From Escherichia sp. E1V33 (lineage in GTDB: Bacteria; Pseudomonadota; Gammaproteobacteria; Enterobacterales; Enterobacteriaceae): a stretch of 64,000 nucleotides of DNA. A program made the position numbers and the translations under genes. Location: the NCBI RefSeq assembly GCF_004211955.1, contig NZ_RHJI01000004.1, positions 124,001-188,000 on the forward strand. The letters run 5' to 3'. Position 1 is the first letter of the stretch. Each line of letters starts with the position of its first letter. The notes beneath the pieces were generated by a model, which was not told the DNA's origin, made no database searches, and saw nothing but the letters and a program-made list of their open reading frames with translations. This document shows positions 10,051-20,776 of this stretch, in pieces.

Positions 10051-10710
10051 TTAGTCCGCCATCGCTTGCTGGATAATTGGAATCGGCGTCAGCAAATGCT
10101 GGCGCATTAACTCACTGGCGCGCGCGGTATCTCGCGCCAGGACGGCTTCAGTCAGGGTCTGGTGCTGATCGAGTTTGTCTTCCAGCATTTCCACAGAAAG
10201 TACCGTTCGTCGTAGCCAGATGAACCGATAGCGCGCCGCCAGATCAAACAACCGTTCACGCATTTGCAGCAAATAGTGAGAACCACAGCCCGATACAATT
10301 GCAGTATGAAACGCCTGATGACGCAGATCCCACTCATCAAGCATTTTCTCGCTGGCGTCACAGGCCTCAAGCTTACTGAGCAGATGCGCTTTTGCGAGAA
10401 CGTCAGCCTCCCACTCATCGCCACCGCGGGCAATCGCCAGACTCACCAGCATCGCTTCCATATTGGCGCGGGCGTCGAAAATATCGAGCAGCTCCTGCTC
10501 TGACATAGACGCTACCCGATACCCTTTTTGATTCACCACCGTGACCAGTCGTTCCGCCACCAGTTGCGAAAGGGCTTCTCGCAACGGCCCAACGCCAAGA
10601 GCATAACGCGATGTCAGCAAACTCATCCGTAATTTTTCATCCGGCTGAAAATTGCCGCGAATAATATCGTTCTTCAACCAGCGATAGCCATCAAGAGAGG
10701 TAATGGTCAT
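10051..10710 (-). CDS. csiR: GntR/FadR-family repressor CsiR (GlaR)
   Basis: 219 residues: GntR winged helix (about 1-70; LKNDIIRGNFQPDEKLRMSLL, GPLREALSQLVAERLV) plus an FCD ligand domain containing conserved metal-site residues (DLRHQAFHTAI). It represses the glaH promoter and is relieved by glutarate. Last gene of the leftward catabolic operon, 20 bp after gabP; the ATG follows CAGGAG. Confidence 0.95.
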   Translation of the reverse strand: MTITSLDGYRWLKNDIIRGNFQPDEKLRMSLLTSRYALGVGPLREALSQLVAERLVTVVNQKGYRVASMSEQELLDIFDARANMEAMLVSLAIARGGDEWEADVLAKAHLLSKLEACDASEKMLDEWDLRHQAFHTAIVSGCGSHYLLQMRERLFDLAARYRFIWLRRTVLSVEMLEDKLDQHQTLTEAVLARDTARASELMRQHLLTPIPIIQQAMAD

Positions 10711-10730
10711 GGTGTGACTCCTGAACAATA

Positions 10731-12131
10731 TCAACGCGTATTATGGACGGGTGTTTTTTGCCACAATACCAGTTTTTTCCAGCGAGCCATAATTGGCACG
10801 GTACAGATAATCCCTATTGCTAATAAGCCGGTGGAGATCACTTCTAACTGTTGCGCCGGGCGGAATAGCATGACCACCAACACAAAGGTAATAAAGCCGA
10901 TTACCAGCCAGGTGAGCCATGGGTAAAGCCACATGCGCAAGCGAATTTCGCTTCCTTCTGCTCGCAGAATTTTACGCATCCGCAACTGTGAAACGGCGAT
11001 GACTAAATAAACCAGCAGGGCGATAGCACCGGAGCTGTCTATCAGGAATTTAAACACTTTCGCAGGTGCGTAATAGTTCACCACCACCGTTAAAAATGCC
11101 GCGCCGGTGGAGAGTAACACCGCCACATACGGGGTTTTACTGCGGTTGATTTTGCCCATTACCGCAGGCGCATCACCGCGACGGCTTAAGGAGTAGAGCA
11201 TCCGCGAGGCGGTATACAGCGCCGAGTTCAGGCAACTGGTTACGGAAAGTAATATCACGCAGTCCATGATTAATTTCGCATGGGGAATATTGAGCAATTC
11301 CAGAACCGAGCGATAAGAACCAACGGCTTTCAGCCCCGGCATATTCCACGGTATTAATGCCACGACGACAAAAATAGAGCATAAATAGAAGATAGAAATA
11401 CGCCAGATAACCGAGTTGGTGGCGCGGACAATATGTTTTTCCGGCGTGTCGGATTCCGCGGCGGCAATGGTGACAATTTCTGCGCCCATAAACGAGAACA
11501 TGGTGATCAACATCGCGCTTAATACCGCGCCGAAGCCGTTGGGCATAAAGCCGCCGCTATCCCACAATCTTGAAATACCGCTCACGTCGGCATACGGGTA
11601 AAAACCGCTAATTGCGACTGCACCAAGGAAAATAAAGGCCAGGATAGCGATGACTTTGCACAGCGCCAGCCAGAACTCAAATTCGCCGTAGTTTTTAACG
11701 CTTAATAAATTACTGCCAGTTAAGGCGAGGGTAATGACGAGGGAAAATAACCAGATGGGAATGCCTGGAACCCACGAGTGCAGGATCATGGCGGCGATGT
11801 TGGCTTCCAGTGGGATAACCAGTACCCAAAACCACCAGTACAGCCAGCCGATGGTATAGCCCGCCCAGCGGCCAATGGCTTTATCGGCATAGGTGGAAAA
11901 CGAACCGGTATCGGGCGTGGCAACCGCCATTTCCGCCAGCATCCGCATAATCATAACCACCAGTAATCCGGCGAACAGATAGGCCAGTAATACCGCCGGG
12001 CCCGCTTCGGCGATAGCGACGCTTGAACCGACAAACAGACTTGCGCCGATAACACCGGCAATAGACAACATGGTGACGTGGCGTGATTTCAGCCCGCCGC
12101 CTAACTCATGTGGTTGCGATGATTGCCCCAT
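10731..12131 (-). CDS. gabP: GABA permease GabP
   Basis: 466-residue APC-superfamily transporter with twelve hydrophobic segments. The N-terminal signature AGVIGASLFVGSS and the loop VALIPWNMPGL are typical of amino-acid/GABA:H+ symporters. It takes up 4-aminobutyrate in the inner membrane. The start at 12131 (MGQSSQPHELGGG) restores the usual length; the frame is open 21 codons upstream without support. It is separated from gabT by a three-unit BIME, which may lower its expression relative to gabDT. Confidence 0.97.
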   Translation of the reverse strand: MGQSSQPHELGGGLKSRHVTMLSIAGVIGASLFVGSSVAIAEAGPAVLLAYLFAGLLVVMIMRMLAEMAVATPDTGSFSTYADKAIGRWAGYTIGWLYWWFWVLVIPLEANIAAMILHSWVPGIPIWLFSLVITLALTGSNLLSVKNYGEFEFWLALCKVIAILAFIFLGAVAISGFYPYADVSGISRLWDSGGFMPNGFGAVLSAMLITMFSFMGAEIVTIAAAESDTPEKHIVRATNSVIWRISIFYLCSIFVVVALIPWNMPGLKAVGSYRSVLELLNIPHAKLIMDCVILLSVTSCLNSALYTASRMLYSLSRRGDAPAVMGKINRSKTPYVAVLLSTGAAFLTVVVNYYAPAKVFKFLIDSSGAIALLVYLVIAVSQLRMRKILRAEGSEIRLRMWLYPWLTWLVIGFITFVLVVMLFRPAQQLEVISTGLLAIGIICTVPIMARWKKLVLWQKTPVHNTR

Positions 12132-12280
12132 CCTGAATCCTCTCGAAAGTGTGTCACTTGGGAGAGCGCCCCGACATTTCCCGCGTCGGGTCACGCGTTT
12201 AATTGTTATTGATTCTTTTTGCCGGAGAGCGGCTCCGCCTTACCCGGCCAACATAGCTTTATTCCTGTTCACGTACAGAT

Positions 12281-12540
12281 TGTCGGATGCGGCGTAGACG
12301 CCTTATCCGACCTGGATCCCCGTAGGCCGGACAAGACGCGCAGCGTCGCCTCCGGCATGGGTGTGCCGATTGTCGGATGCGGCGTAAACGCCTTATCCGA
12401 CCTACACTTCGTAGGCCGGACAAGACGCGTAGCGTCGCCTCCGGCATGGGTGCGCCGAATGTCGGATGCGGCGTTAACGCCTTATCCGACCTACACTCTC
12501 GTAGGCCGGACAAGACGCGTAGAGTCGCCTCCGGCATGGG
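12281..12540. repeat. BIME: three tandem REP-pair units
   Basis: Three near-identical units begin at 12281, 12371 and 12460 (period 89-90 bp). Each holds TGTCGGATGCGGCGT...ACGCCTTATCCGAC and a facing CGTAGGCCGGACAAGACGC...CCGGCATGGG. It occupies most of the gap between gabT and gabP. BIMEs are targets for IHF/Pol I/gyrase and often stabilise upstream mRNA; the repeat structure itself is read directly. Confidence 0.92.
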
Positions 12541-12547
12541 AGCGGCG

Positions 12548-13828
12548 CTACTGCTTCGCCTCAGCAAAACACTGGCCGATGACCTCCAGACCCTGACGAA
12601 TCTGAGCATCTTCAATGGTGAGCGGCACAAGGATGCGCAGCACGTTGTAATACGGGCCGCAGGAGAGAAGAATCAGGCCCTTATCGCGGGCGCGAGCCAC
12701 GATCTCGGCGGTGAGTTTGGCGTCTGGTTTGCTGTGATCACCATCTTCAAACAGCTCGATAGCGATCATTGCCCCCAGACCGCGTACGTCGCCGATCTCC
12801 GTATTTTTTTCGGCGATCGCCAACAATCCGTCTTTCAGCTTCTGCCCCAGGTCGTTGGCTTTTTGCAGCAGATTTTCCTGCTCGAACACCTTCAACACTT
12901 CCAGCGCTGCCACGCAAGCAATCGGGTTACCGGCATAGGTGCCGCCCAGCCCGCCCGGTGCGACGGCGTCCATCACTTCGGCGCGCCCGGTGACGCCCGC
13001 CAGCGGGAAGCCGCCTGCGATCGATTTCGCAAAGGTGGTGAGATCCGGCGCAACGCCCATTTGCTCCATCGCAAACAGCGTGCCGGTACGCCCCGCGCCG
13101 CTCTGCACTTCGTCGGCAATCAACATGATCCCGTGCTCGTCACACAGCGCGCGTAAACGCTGCATAAAGGCTGGCGTCGCGGCGTAGAAACCGCCTTCGC
13201 CCTGAACCGGCTCAATCACGATGGCGGCGATATCTTCCGGCGCGGCGTCATTTTTGAAGATCCGGTGGATGCTGGCGATAGCGTCATCTTCACTGATGCC
13301 GTGCAGCGGGCAAGGATAAAGCGCGCGATAAACGTGCCCTGGCATCAGGCCCATGCCCGCAGAGTACGGATTCACCTTGCCGGTCAGCGCCAGCGTGTAA
13401 TGCGTGCGCCCGTGATACGCGCCGCTAAAGGCGATGGTGCCGCTACGTTTGGTGGCGGCGCGGGCGATTTTCACCGCGTTCTCCACCGCTTCGGAACCCG
13501 TGGTGACCAGCAGCGTTTTCTTGGCAAAATCGCCCGGCACCTTCTGATTCATAATCTCGCACAGCTCCAGATACGGCTCGTAAGCCAGCACCTGGAAGCA
13601 GGTGTGCGACAATTTTTTCAACTGCGCTTCCACCGCCGCAACCACTTTCGGATGCAGGTGCCCGGTATTGAGCACCGCAATCCCGCCCGCGAAATCAAGA
13701 TACTCACGGCCTTCAACGTCCCACACCCGGCAGTTTTCCGCGCGGTCAGCGAAAATCGGGTGAATTTGCCCGACGCCACGAGGAACTGCCTGACTGCGGC
13801 GCTGCATTAACTCTTTATTGCTGCTCAT
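12548..13828 (-). CDS. gabT: 4-aminobutyrate aminotransferase GabT
   Basis: 426-residue class III aminotransferase converting GABA and 2-oxoglutarate to succinate semialdehyde and glutamate. Visible motifs are TTGSEAVENAVKIAR (PLP phosphate), SGAYHGRTHYTLALTG, LIADEVQSGAGRTG (Asp contacting the PLP nitrogen) and TTFAKSIAGG with the Schiff-base Lys near residue 268. Third gene of the glaH operon, 13 bp after gabD. Confidence 0.98.
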   Translation of the reverse strand: MSSNKELMQRRSQAVPRGVGQIHPIFADRAENCRVWDVEGREYLDFAGGIAVLNTGHLHPKVVAAVEAQLKKLSHTCFQVLAYEPYLELCEIMNQKVPGDFAKKTLLVTTGSEAVENAVKIARAATKRSGTIAFSGAYHGRTHYTLALTGKVNPYSAGMGLMPGHVYRALYPCPLHGISEDDAIASIHRIFKNDAAPEDIAAIVIEPVQGEGGFYAATPAFMQRLRALCDEHGIMLIADEVQSGAGRTGTLFAMEQMGVAPDLTTFAKSIAGGFPLAGVTGRAEVMDAVAPGGLGGTYAGNPIACVAALEVLKVFEQENLLQKANDLGQKLKDGLLAIAEKNTEIGDVRGLGAMIAIELFEDGDHSKPDAKLTAEIVARARDKGLILLSCGPYYNVLRILVPLTIEDAQIRQGLEVIGQCFAEAKQ

Positions 13829-13841
13829 TCGCGTTCTCCAG

Positions 13842-15290
13842 TTAAAGACCGATGCACATATATTTGATTTCTAAGTAATCTTCGATGCCATACTTCGAAC
13901 CTTCACGACCCAGACCCGAGGCTTTGATGCCGCCGAACGGGGCCACTTCATTGGAAATAATCCCGGTATTGATGCCGACGATGCCGTACTCCAGCGCCTC
14001 GCCCACGCGGAAGACGCGGCTTAAATCACGGGCATAGAAATAGGCGGCAAGGCCAAACTCGGTGTCATTGGCTTGCGCAATCACATCGGCTTCATCTTTA
14101 AAACGGAACAGCGGGGCGAGGGGGCCGAAGGTCTCTTCTTTCGACACTTTGGCGTTAGCCGGAACGTTCACCAGAATGGTCGGCTGGAAGAAGTTACCGC
14201 CACGTTCATGTGCTTTACCGCCGCAAACCACGCGCGCGCCTTTCTCCAGCGCATCGGCAATATGCTCTTCCACTTTTGCTACCGCTTTTTCATCGATCAG
14301 CGGCCCGATGGTGACGCCTTTATCCAGCCCGTCGCCGATGTGCAGTTTGCTTACCGCCTGCTGCAATTTTTCGGCAAAGCGGTCATACACGCCGTCCTGC
14401 ACGTATAAACGGTTGGCGCAGACGCAGGTTTGCCCGGCGTTGCGGAATTTCGAGGCCAGCGCGCCTTCCACGGCTTTATCGAGATCGGCATCGTCAAAGA
14501 CGATAAACGGCGCGTTGCCGCCCAGCTCCAGCGACACTTTTTTGATGTCTTTCGCGCACTGTTCCATTAACTGGCGGCCAATTTCGGTCGAACCGGTAAA
14601 CGACAGTTTGCGCACCAGCGGATTGCTGGTCAGTTCGTTACCCACCGCGCCCGCCGAACCGGTGACCACGTTAAACACGCCAGCCGGAATGCCCGCGCGG
14701 ATCGCCAGCTCCGCCAGTGCCAACGCAGAGAACGGCGTCTGACTGGCGGGCTTCAGCACCATCGTGCAGCCTGCCGCCAGCGCCGGGCCGGCTTTACGGG
14801 TAATCATCGCCGCCGGGAAGTTCCACGGCGTGATAGCCGCGGTAACGCCAATCGGCTGCTTGATAACAATCAGGCGTTTATCGGCCTGATGACCAGGAAT
14901 GGTGTCGCCATAAATACGTTTGCCTTCTTCGGCAAACCACTCAATAAAAGAGGCGGCGTAGCTGATTTCACCTTTCGCTTCAGCCAGTGGTTTGCCCTGT
15001 TCGAGGGTCATCAGGCGCGCTAAATCGTCCTGATGCTCCATCATCAAATTGAACCAGTTGCGCAGAATGGTGGCACGTTCTTTGGCGGTGAGCGCACGCC
15101 AGGCGGGCAGGGCGCGGTTGGCGGCGTCGATAGCGGCACGGGTTTCATCAGCGCCCATTTTCGGCACGCTACCCAGCTTGTCGCCGTTCGCCGGATTGGT
15201 GACGTCGATGACTTCACCATTGTTGGCGTCCAGCCATTCCCCGTTAATCAACGCCTGCTGGCGGAATAATTTACTGTCGTTAAGTTTCAT
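13842..15290 (-). CDS. gabD: NADP+-dependent succinate semialdehyde dehydrogenase GabD
   Basis: 482-residue aldehyde dehydrogenase that oxidises succinate semialdehyde (and glutarate semialdehyde) to the dicarboxylate. The motifs ITPWNFPAAM, LELGGNAPF (general-base Glu) and NAGQTCVCANR (catalytic Cys near 288) are intact. It works downstream of GabT and feeds the TCA cycle. It lies 22 bp behind lhgO. Confidence 0.98.
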   Translation of the reverse strand: MKLNDSKLFRQQALINGEWLDANNGEVIDVTNPANGDKLGSVPKMGADETRAAIDAANRALPAWRALTAKERATILRNWFNLMMEHQDDLARLMTLEQGKPLAEAKGEISYAASFIEWFAEEGKRIYGDTIPGHQADKRLIVIKQPIGVTAAITPWNFPAAMITRKAGPALAAGCTMVLKPASQTPFSALALAELAIRAGIPAGVFNVVTGSAGAVGNELTSNPLVRKLSFTGSTEIGRQLMEQCAKDIKKVSLELGGNAPFIVFDDADLDKAVEGALASKFRNAGQTCVCANRLYVQDGVYDRFAEKLQQAVSKLHIGDGLDKGVTIGPLIDEKAVAKVEEHIADALEKGARVVCGGKAHERGGNFFQPTILVNVPANAKVSKEETFGPLAPLFRFKDEADVIAQANDTEFGLAAYFYARDLSRVFRVGEALEYGIVGINTGIISNEVAPFGGIKASGLGREGSKYGIEDYLEIKYMCIGL

Positions 15291-15312
15291 TGTTACGTCC
15301 TGTTTTCAAAGG

Positions 15313-16581
15313 TTATTGATTAAATGCGGCGTGTAAGGCATCCACACTACGTGCCGCTCGCAGCGTGCGTCCGGGGTTACTCTGGCTTGCCAACAGCGTT
15401 TGTACCTTGCTGACAATATGCGCACCAATAGGAATTGCTGATGTCGCTGCCGGGGAGGGCGCGTTGCAGGTGTGGATCGTGCGCGGGGTGGTGACAAACA
15501 GAAAATCGTCAATTAGCTTGCCGTCTGGCGATACCGCTTGCGCCCGCACACCGGCGGGCCAGGGCTGGAGATCGCTTAACGAAAGCCGGGGACAATACTT
15601 TTGCACCAGCCGCAGATAGCCGCTTTTGCACAGCGAGTTTTTCATCTCGCCCAGTCCTGAGCGTAGATGGTTTTGCAGCACCCGGCGAATCCCCGACGAG
15701 CCTAAAATTTCCAGCGTGTCGCTAAATGAGAAGTCGCGCTTGCGATAGCCTTCGCGTTTAAAAGCCAGCACTGCGTTTGGCCCGACGGTGACGCTGCCGT
15801 CGATCATGCGGGTGAGATGAACGCCCAAAAACGGCATTGCCGGATCGGAAATGGGGTAAATCAGATGGTTAACAATCTGGTTATGCTCCGGCGCAAGGCG
15901 GAAATACTCGCCACGGAACGGGCAGATAATAAAGCCCGGTTCGAGGCCGAGCATTTTCACCAGCCGGTCAGCCATCAGCCCTGAACAGCTAATCAGCGTC
16001 GATGCTTCATATTCACCGCCCTGACGGGTACGTATCACCACGCCGTTTTTATGCTCACTGAGGGCGCTGACTTCGGCGTTATAAATAATCTCACCGCCTC
16101 TGGCCTGGAAAATTTTTGCCATCGCCGCCGTGACTTCGCGGTAGCTGACAATGCCGCTGGACGGCACAAAAATACCGCCAAGCCCGGTGATATTCGGTTC
16201 GCGCTCGCGCAGTTCATCGGCGTTTAACCACTCGCGCTCGATACCGTTCGCCGCCGTGCGTTCCCACAACGCGCGCATCCGTTCCATTTCGAGTTCAGAG
16301 GTGGCGACCAGCATCTTGCCGCAGTTGTCGTAGCGAATGCCGTTTTGATCGCAAAAGGCTTTGGTGGCGCGGTTTCCCGCCAGGCAAAACTGTGCCTTCA
16401 GGCTACCGGGCGTGTAATAAACCCCGGCATGTATCACGCCGCTGTTGTGGCCCGTCTGATGAAAGGCCGGGCCGGACTCTTTTTCCAGCAACGCAATGCG
16501 GGCATCCGGATAAACATCAATCAGTTGCATGGCGGTCGACATGCCGATGATGCCGCCGCCAATAATCACAAAATCATACAT
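15313..16581 (-). CDS. lhgO: L-2-hydroxyglutarate dehydrogenase LhgO (LhgD)
   Basis: 422-residue FAD-dependent dehydrogenase with the N-terminal dinucleotide fold DFVIIGGGIIGMSTAMQL. It is membrane-associated and passes electrons to the quinone pool while oxidising L-2-hydroxyglutarate, the product of GlaH, to 2-oxoglutarate. The HNSGVIHAGVYY segment near residue 45 is a conserved FAD/substrate motif. Second gene of the operon, 19 bp after glaH. Confidence 0.97.
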   Translation of the reverse strand: MYDFVIIGGGIIGMSTAMQLIDVYPDARIALLEKESGPAFHQTGHNSGVIHAGVYYTPGSLKAQFCLAGNRATKAFCDQNGIRYDNCGKMLVATSELEMERMRALWERTAANGIEREWLNADELREREPNITGLGGIFVPSSGIVSYREVTAAMAKIFQARGGEIIYNAEVSALSEHKNGVVIRTRQGGEYEASTLISCSGLMADRLVKMLGLEPGFIICPFRGEYFRLAPEHNQIVNHLIYPISDPAMPFLGVHLTRMIDGSVTVGPNAVLAFKREGYRKRDFSFSDTLEILGSSGIRRVLQNHLRSGLGEMKNSLCKSGYLRLVQKYCPRLSLSDLQPWPAGVRAQAVSPDGKLIDDFLFVTTPRTIHTCNAPSPAATSAIPIGAHIVSKVQTLLASQSNPGRTLRAARSVDALHAAFNQ

Positions 16582-16600
16582 CCGCTCAATTCCTTTGCGC

Positions 16601-17784
<1,184 letters not shown>

Positions 17785-18131
17785 GTGTACTTATACTCAT
17801 TTTCGAACTGGTGGCATTCGTTTGCTCATTTGTTGAAATGCTATTTAAACTGCTTTTTCAGAGTTCGGAGTTACTTCAACTTACTGAGTTCCGTGTCTAC
17901 TAATGTGAGTAAGATCAATCCCATCCAACCGATGTTACTTGATGGCATCAACAATAATCTTAATGAAGAAACAGGTTCCGGGAAGGCTGGCTATGGGGCA
18001 AATTTTTCTATTTCTGGCAACGGGTAAATGACAGCGACCATTTTCGAGAAGATGATACTGAGCTGAGGGATGCTGTATATGTCTGGACTGTAATTGGATG
18101 GATTCTATTCAGGACGGGTCAGGACCAATAA
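17785..18131 (+). pseudogene. Possible decayed gene fragment between glaH and ssrA
   Basis: An 80-codon frame at 17785-18027 (containing INPIQPMLLDGINNN) ends just as a second plus frame, about 17980-18131, reads plausible protein (FFYFWQRVND, ELRDAVYVWTVIGW) to a stop. One frameshift would join them. I do not recognise the family, see no ribosome site, and regard this as the 3' remnant of an accessory gene. It could also be chance. Confidence 0.35.
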
Positions 18132-18154
18132 AAAAGCCCGCATCAGCGGGCTTT
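18127..18154 (-). terminator. Rho-independent terminator downstream of ssrA
   Basis: On the minus strand GCCCGC-TGAT-GCGGGC is followed by TTTTTTATT. It lies about 126 bp after the mature tmRNA 3' end, fitting a precursor that is trimmed by RNases. It also overlaps the end of the possible pseudogene. Confidence 0.8.
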
Positions 18155-18279
18155 AATGTCACAGGGAGTCGCGACTCCATTGTGTTCCTTTATGTCTCCT
18201 CACCGTCTGGGCGGTGTCCTGCTGAGACTGCTAACTTTCTGTTTTTGTTGGTGTTGTCCTTACACCGTCCAATCATGAT

Positions 18280-18642
18280 TGGTGGAGCTGGCGGGAGTTG
18301 AACCCGCGTCCGAAATTCCTACGTCCTCGGTACTACATGCTTAGTCAGTCTTTACATTCGCTTGCCAGCTGCGGACGGACACGCCACTAACAAACTAGCC
18401 TGATTAAGTTTTAACGCTTCAACCCCAGGCAGGGCTTCCACGCGATCTCTTTTGGGTTTGACCTCTCTTGATCCCCGTCCTAAGAGCGGAGGCTAGGGAG
18501 AGAGGGCTCTAAGCAGGTTATTAAGCTGCTAAAGCGTAGTTTTCGTCGTTTGCGACTATTTTTTGCGGCTTTTTACGAGGCCAACCGCCCCTCGGCATGC
18601 ACCTTGGGTTTCGCAAATCCCGTCGAATCCAGAATCAGCCCC
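18280..18642 (-). ncRNA. ssrA: tmRNA (10Sa RNA)
   Basis: 363-nt mature RNA from GGGGCTGATTCTGG to ...CCGCCAGCTCCACCA, the standard E. coli length. The tag frame at 18553-18521 encodes ANDENYALAA followed by two stop codons. Acceptor stem ends pair (GGGGCUG / CAGCUCC) as in known tmRNAs. With SmpB, encoded 214 bp upstream on the same strand, it rescues stalled ribosomes. The 3' end, an integration site for CP4-57 in K-12, carries no integrase gene here. Confidence 0.99.
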
Positions 18643-18656
18643 AATGTGTAACGTTA

Positions 18657-18686
18657 AGTATACCAGATTTTTGAGCGCCATGACTA
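18657..18686 (-). promoter_or_regulatory. ssrA sigma-70 promoter
   Basis: TATACT (-10, 18662-18657) and TAGTCA (-35, 18686-18681) with an 18-bp spacer, placing the start about 15 bp before the mature 5' end. Confidence 0.7.
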
Positions 18687-18856
18687 GCCCCAAGGGCGTT
18701 ACCATCCAGGAATTAGCGTCTGTATAGTATGATTTTTCTTCGATTAAGTAATGGGATGGCTACATCCGTGTCAGATTTGATAGTCGACAAGATGTTCATT
18801 CGCGCCACCGGATAGGGAGGCGCGGTGAGAATCTGATTAGTATCGCTTATGTAGGT

Positions 18857-19339
18857 TTAACGGTGCGCGTTTTTCATGATACGCGCTTTATCAACCTGCC
18901 ATTCGCGTTCTTTGATATCAGAACGTTTATCGTGTTGTTTCTTACCTTTCGCGACGCCGATTTTTACTTTGCACCATGCATTTTTCCAGTACAGGGAGAG
19001 CGCCACTACGGTATAACCTTCACGGTTCACTCGGCCATAGAGAGAGTCAAGTTCGCGCTGGTTGAGAAGCAGTTTGCGGGTGCGGGTAGGGTCGCACACC
19101 ACGTGCGTGGAAGCCACCGCCATCGGCGTGATGTTTGCGCCAAACAGGAACGCTTCCCCGTCGCGCAGAAGGACATAGCTATCGCTAATATTGGCTTTTC
19201 CTGCGCGCAGGGATTTAACTTCCCAGCCTTGCAGGGCAAGTCCCGCTTCGAACTCTTCTTCAATAAAGTATTCGTGACGGGCGCGCTTGTTAAGCGCGAT
19301 GGTCGCTGAACCAGGTTTATGTGCTTTTTTCTTCGTCAT
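18857..19339 (-). CDS. smpB: SsrA-binding protein SmpB
   Basis: 160 residues of the OB-fold tmRNA partner. Conserved segments are [34 protein letters not shown] and the C-terminal tail [18 protein letters not shown] that enters the mRNA channel. Upstream of ssrA on the same strand. Length and motifs are ordinary. Confidence 0.98.
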
Positions 19340-19470
19340 AAGCGTCGTGAATCATCGGTAATCTGAAATCGAAAATACCCCATATCAATCCTGCGGGGGA
19401 CAAGGCTCTATCTTAGCATGAACCGGATGTTACCCAGCGCCGGGATAGCGTTTTTTTTACAGCAGGATAA

Positions 19471-19947
19471 ATGATATTATTTGTTGGATTTTTGTTGATG
19501 GAAATTGTTATGCCTCAGATTAGCCGGACCGCACTGGTACCCTACAGCGCGGAGCAAATGTATCAGTTAGTGAATGACGTTCAGTCTTATCCTCAGTTTT
19601 TACCAGGGTGCACTGGAAGCCGGATTCTGGAGTCCACTCCTGGGCAGATGACCGCTGCGGTAGATGTGTCTAAGGCTGGGATCAGCAAAACGTTTACAAC
19701 CCGCAACCAGTTGACCAGTAACCAAAGTATTCTCATGAGCCTGGTTGATGGACCGTTTAAGAAATTGATCGGCGGCTGGAAGTTTACGCCGTTGAGCCAG
19801 GACGCGTGCCGTATTGAATTTCATCTCGACTTTGAGTTTACCAATAAGTTGATTGAACTCGCCTTTGGTCGTGTGTTTAAAGAGCTGGCAGCTAATATGG
19901 TGCAGGCTTTTACTGTTCGTGCAAAAGAGGTCTACAGTGCCAGGTAA
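19471..19947 (+). CDS. ratA: RatA (YfjG), START/polyketide-cyclase-like protein
   Basis: 158 residues from the ATG at 19471, which has AGGA 5 nt upstream; an internal start at 19510 ([21 protein letters not shown]) would give the 145-residue core domain and is equally possible. RatA binds free 50S subunits and was described as a toxin blocking 70S formation; homologues act in coenzyme Q biosynthesis (COQ10-like). Its end overlaps ratB by 11 nt. Confidence 0.94.
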   Translation: MILFVGFLLMEIVMPQISRTALVPYSAEQMYQLVNDVQSYPQFLPGCTGSRILESTPGQMTAAVDVSKAGISKTFTTRNQLTSNQSILMSLVDGPFKKLIGGWKFTPLSQDACRIEFHLDFEFTNKLIELAFGRVFKELAANMVQAFTVRAKEVYSAR

Positions 19948-20227
19948 AATTGCCGTTGAGGTGGCTTACGCATTACCCGAGAAGCAATACCTGCAACGGG
20001 TAAGTTTGCAGGAGGGCGCGACGGTTGAAGAGGCGATTCGTGCTAGTGGTTTGCTTGAACTGCGTACCGACATCGATCTTACAAAAAATAAAGTGGGTAT
20101 ATACAGCCGCCCTGCAAAATTGGGTGACGTTGTGCACGATGGCGATCGGGTGGAGATTTATCGCCCGCTGATTGCCGATCCGAAGGAGCTTCGCAGGCAA
20201 CGGGCAGAGAAATCGGCAAATAAATAA
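19937..20227 (+). CDS. ratB: RatB (RnfH family, ubiquitin-like fold)
   Basis: 96 residues starting at a GTG (19937) inside the end of ratA. Family features are [17 protein letters not shown] and [32 protein letters not shown]. It is a beta-grasp protein of uncertain function, cotranscribed with ratA; it is named an antitoxin by position, with limited functional support. A bidirectional terminator follows. Confidence 0.93.
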   Translation: MPGKIAVEVAYALPEKQYLQRVSLQEGATVEEAIRASGLLELRTDIDLTKNKVGIYSRPAKLGDVVHDGDRVEIYRPLIADPKELRRQRAEKSANK

Positions 20228-20234
20228 CAACCAG

Positions 20235-20262
20235 AAAAAAGGTGCTCACTGAGCACCTTTTT
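20235..20262. terminator. Bidirectional terminator between ratB and bamE
   Basis: Stem GGTGCTC-ACT-GAGCACC is flanked by AAAAAA on the left and TTTTT on the right, so it can terminate ratAB and bamE transcripts. Confidence 0.88.
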
Positions 20263-20283
20263 AATCGCGATAAATGGCAAATT

Positions 20284-20628
20284 TTATTCGTTGCCAGTCA
20301 GCGCAGGTTTGTTATCAATATTGGTCAACACACCGCTGCTGTTAAAGGTCAGCGTCAGCGTTTGCTGCGTTACACCTTCATGGCCTGGTTGCTGGCGGAA
20401 CACATAGAACCAGGTATTTGTACCAAATGGATCAGACATCAGCGGTGTACCCAATGCGTACGCAACTTGTTGTTGCGTCATGCCAACACGTATTTTGGAA
20501 ACGTCGTTAGCGGTCAGATAGTTCCCCTGGTTGATGTCAGGACGGTAAACCACTCGCTCCAGAGTGGAACAGCCTGCAGTCAACATCAATAGTACTGCTG
20601 CGGCAGCAGTCAGCGTTTTACAGCGCAT
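20284..20628 (-). CDS. bamE: Outer-membrane assembly lipoprotein BamE
   Basis: 114 residues with a lipoprotein signal peptide and lipobox LTAGC (Cys20). The mature domain [33 protein letters not shown] is the SmpA/OmlA fold of the BAM complex, which inserts beta-barrel proteins into the outer membrane. One extra C-terminal Glu relative to the K-12 protein as I remember it. Confidence 0.97.
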   Translation of the reverse strand: MRCKTLTAAAAVLLMLTAGCSTLERVVYRPDINQGNYLTANDVSKIRVGMTQQQVAYALGTPLMSDPFGTNTWFYVFRQQPGHEGVTQQTLTLTFNSSGVLTNIDNKPALTGNE

Positions 20629-20776
20629 AGTGATTTGATTCCTTTTCGGGCCCGAGCAGTACGTGGCTCATATGTAATATGCCGATGATAATAGACCTTT
20701 CATCACTTTAAAACCTTTTGCTTTCCGGTCCTACGGCGTTTTGCTGTCTACTCTGACCGTGAAGCGGTAAAAAAGT

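Noticed and set aside
12219-12630. Overlapping frames in the gabT-gabP gap, and a CRISPR-like look of the repeats
   Set aside because: The periodicity is that of a BIME with internal dyads; units are near-identical throughout with no unique spacers.
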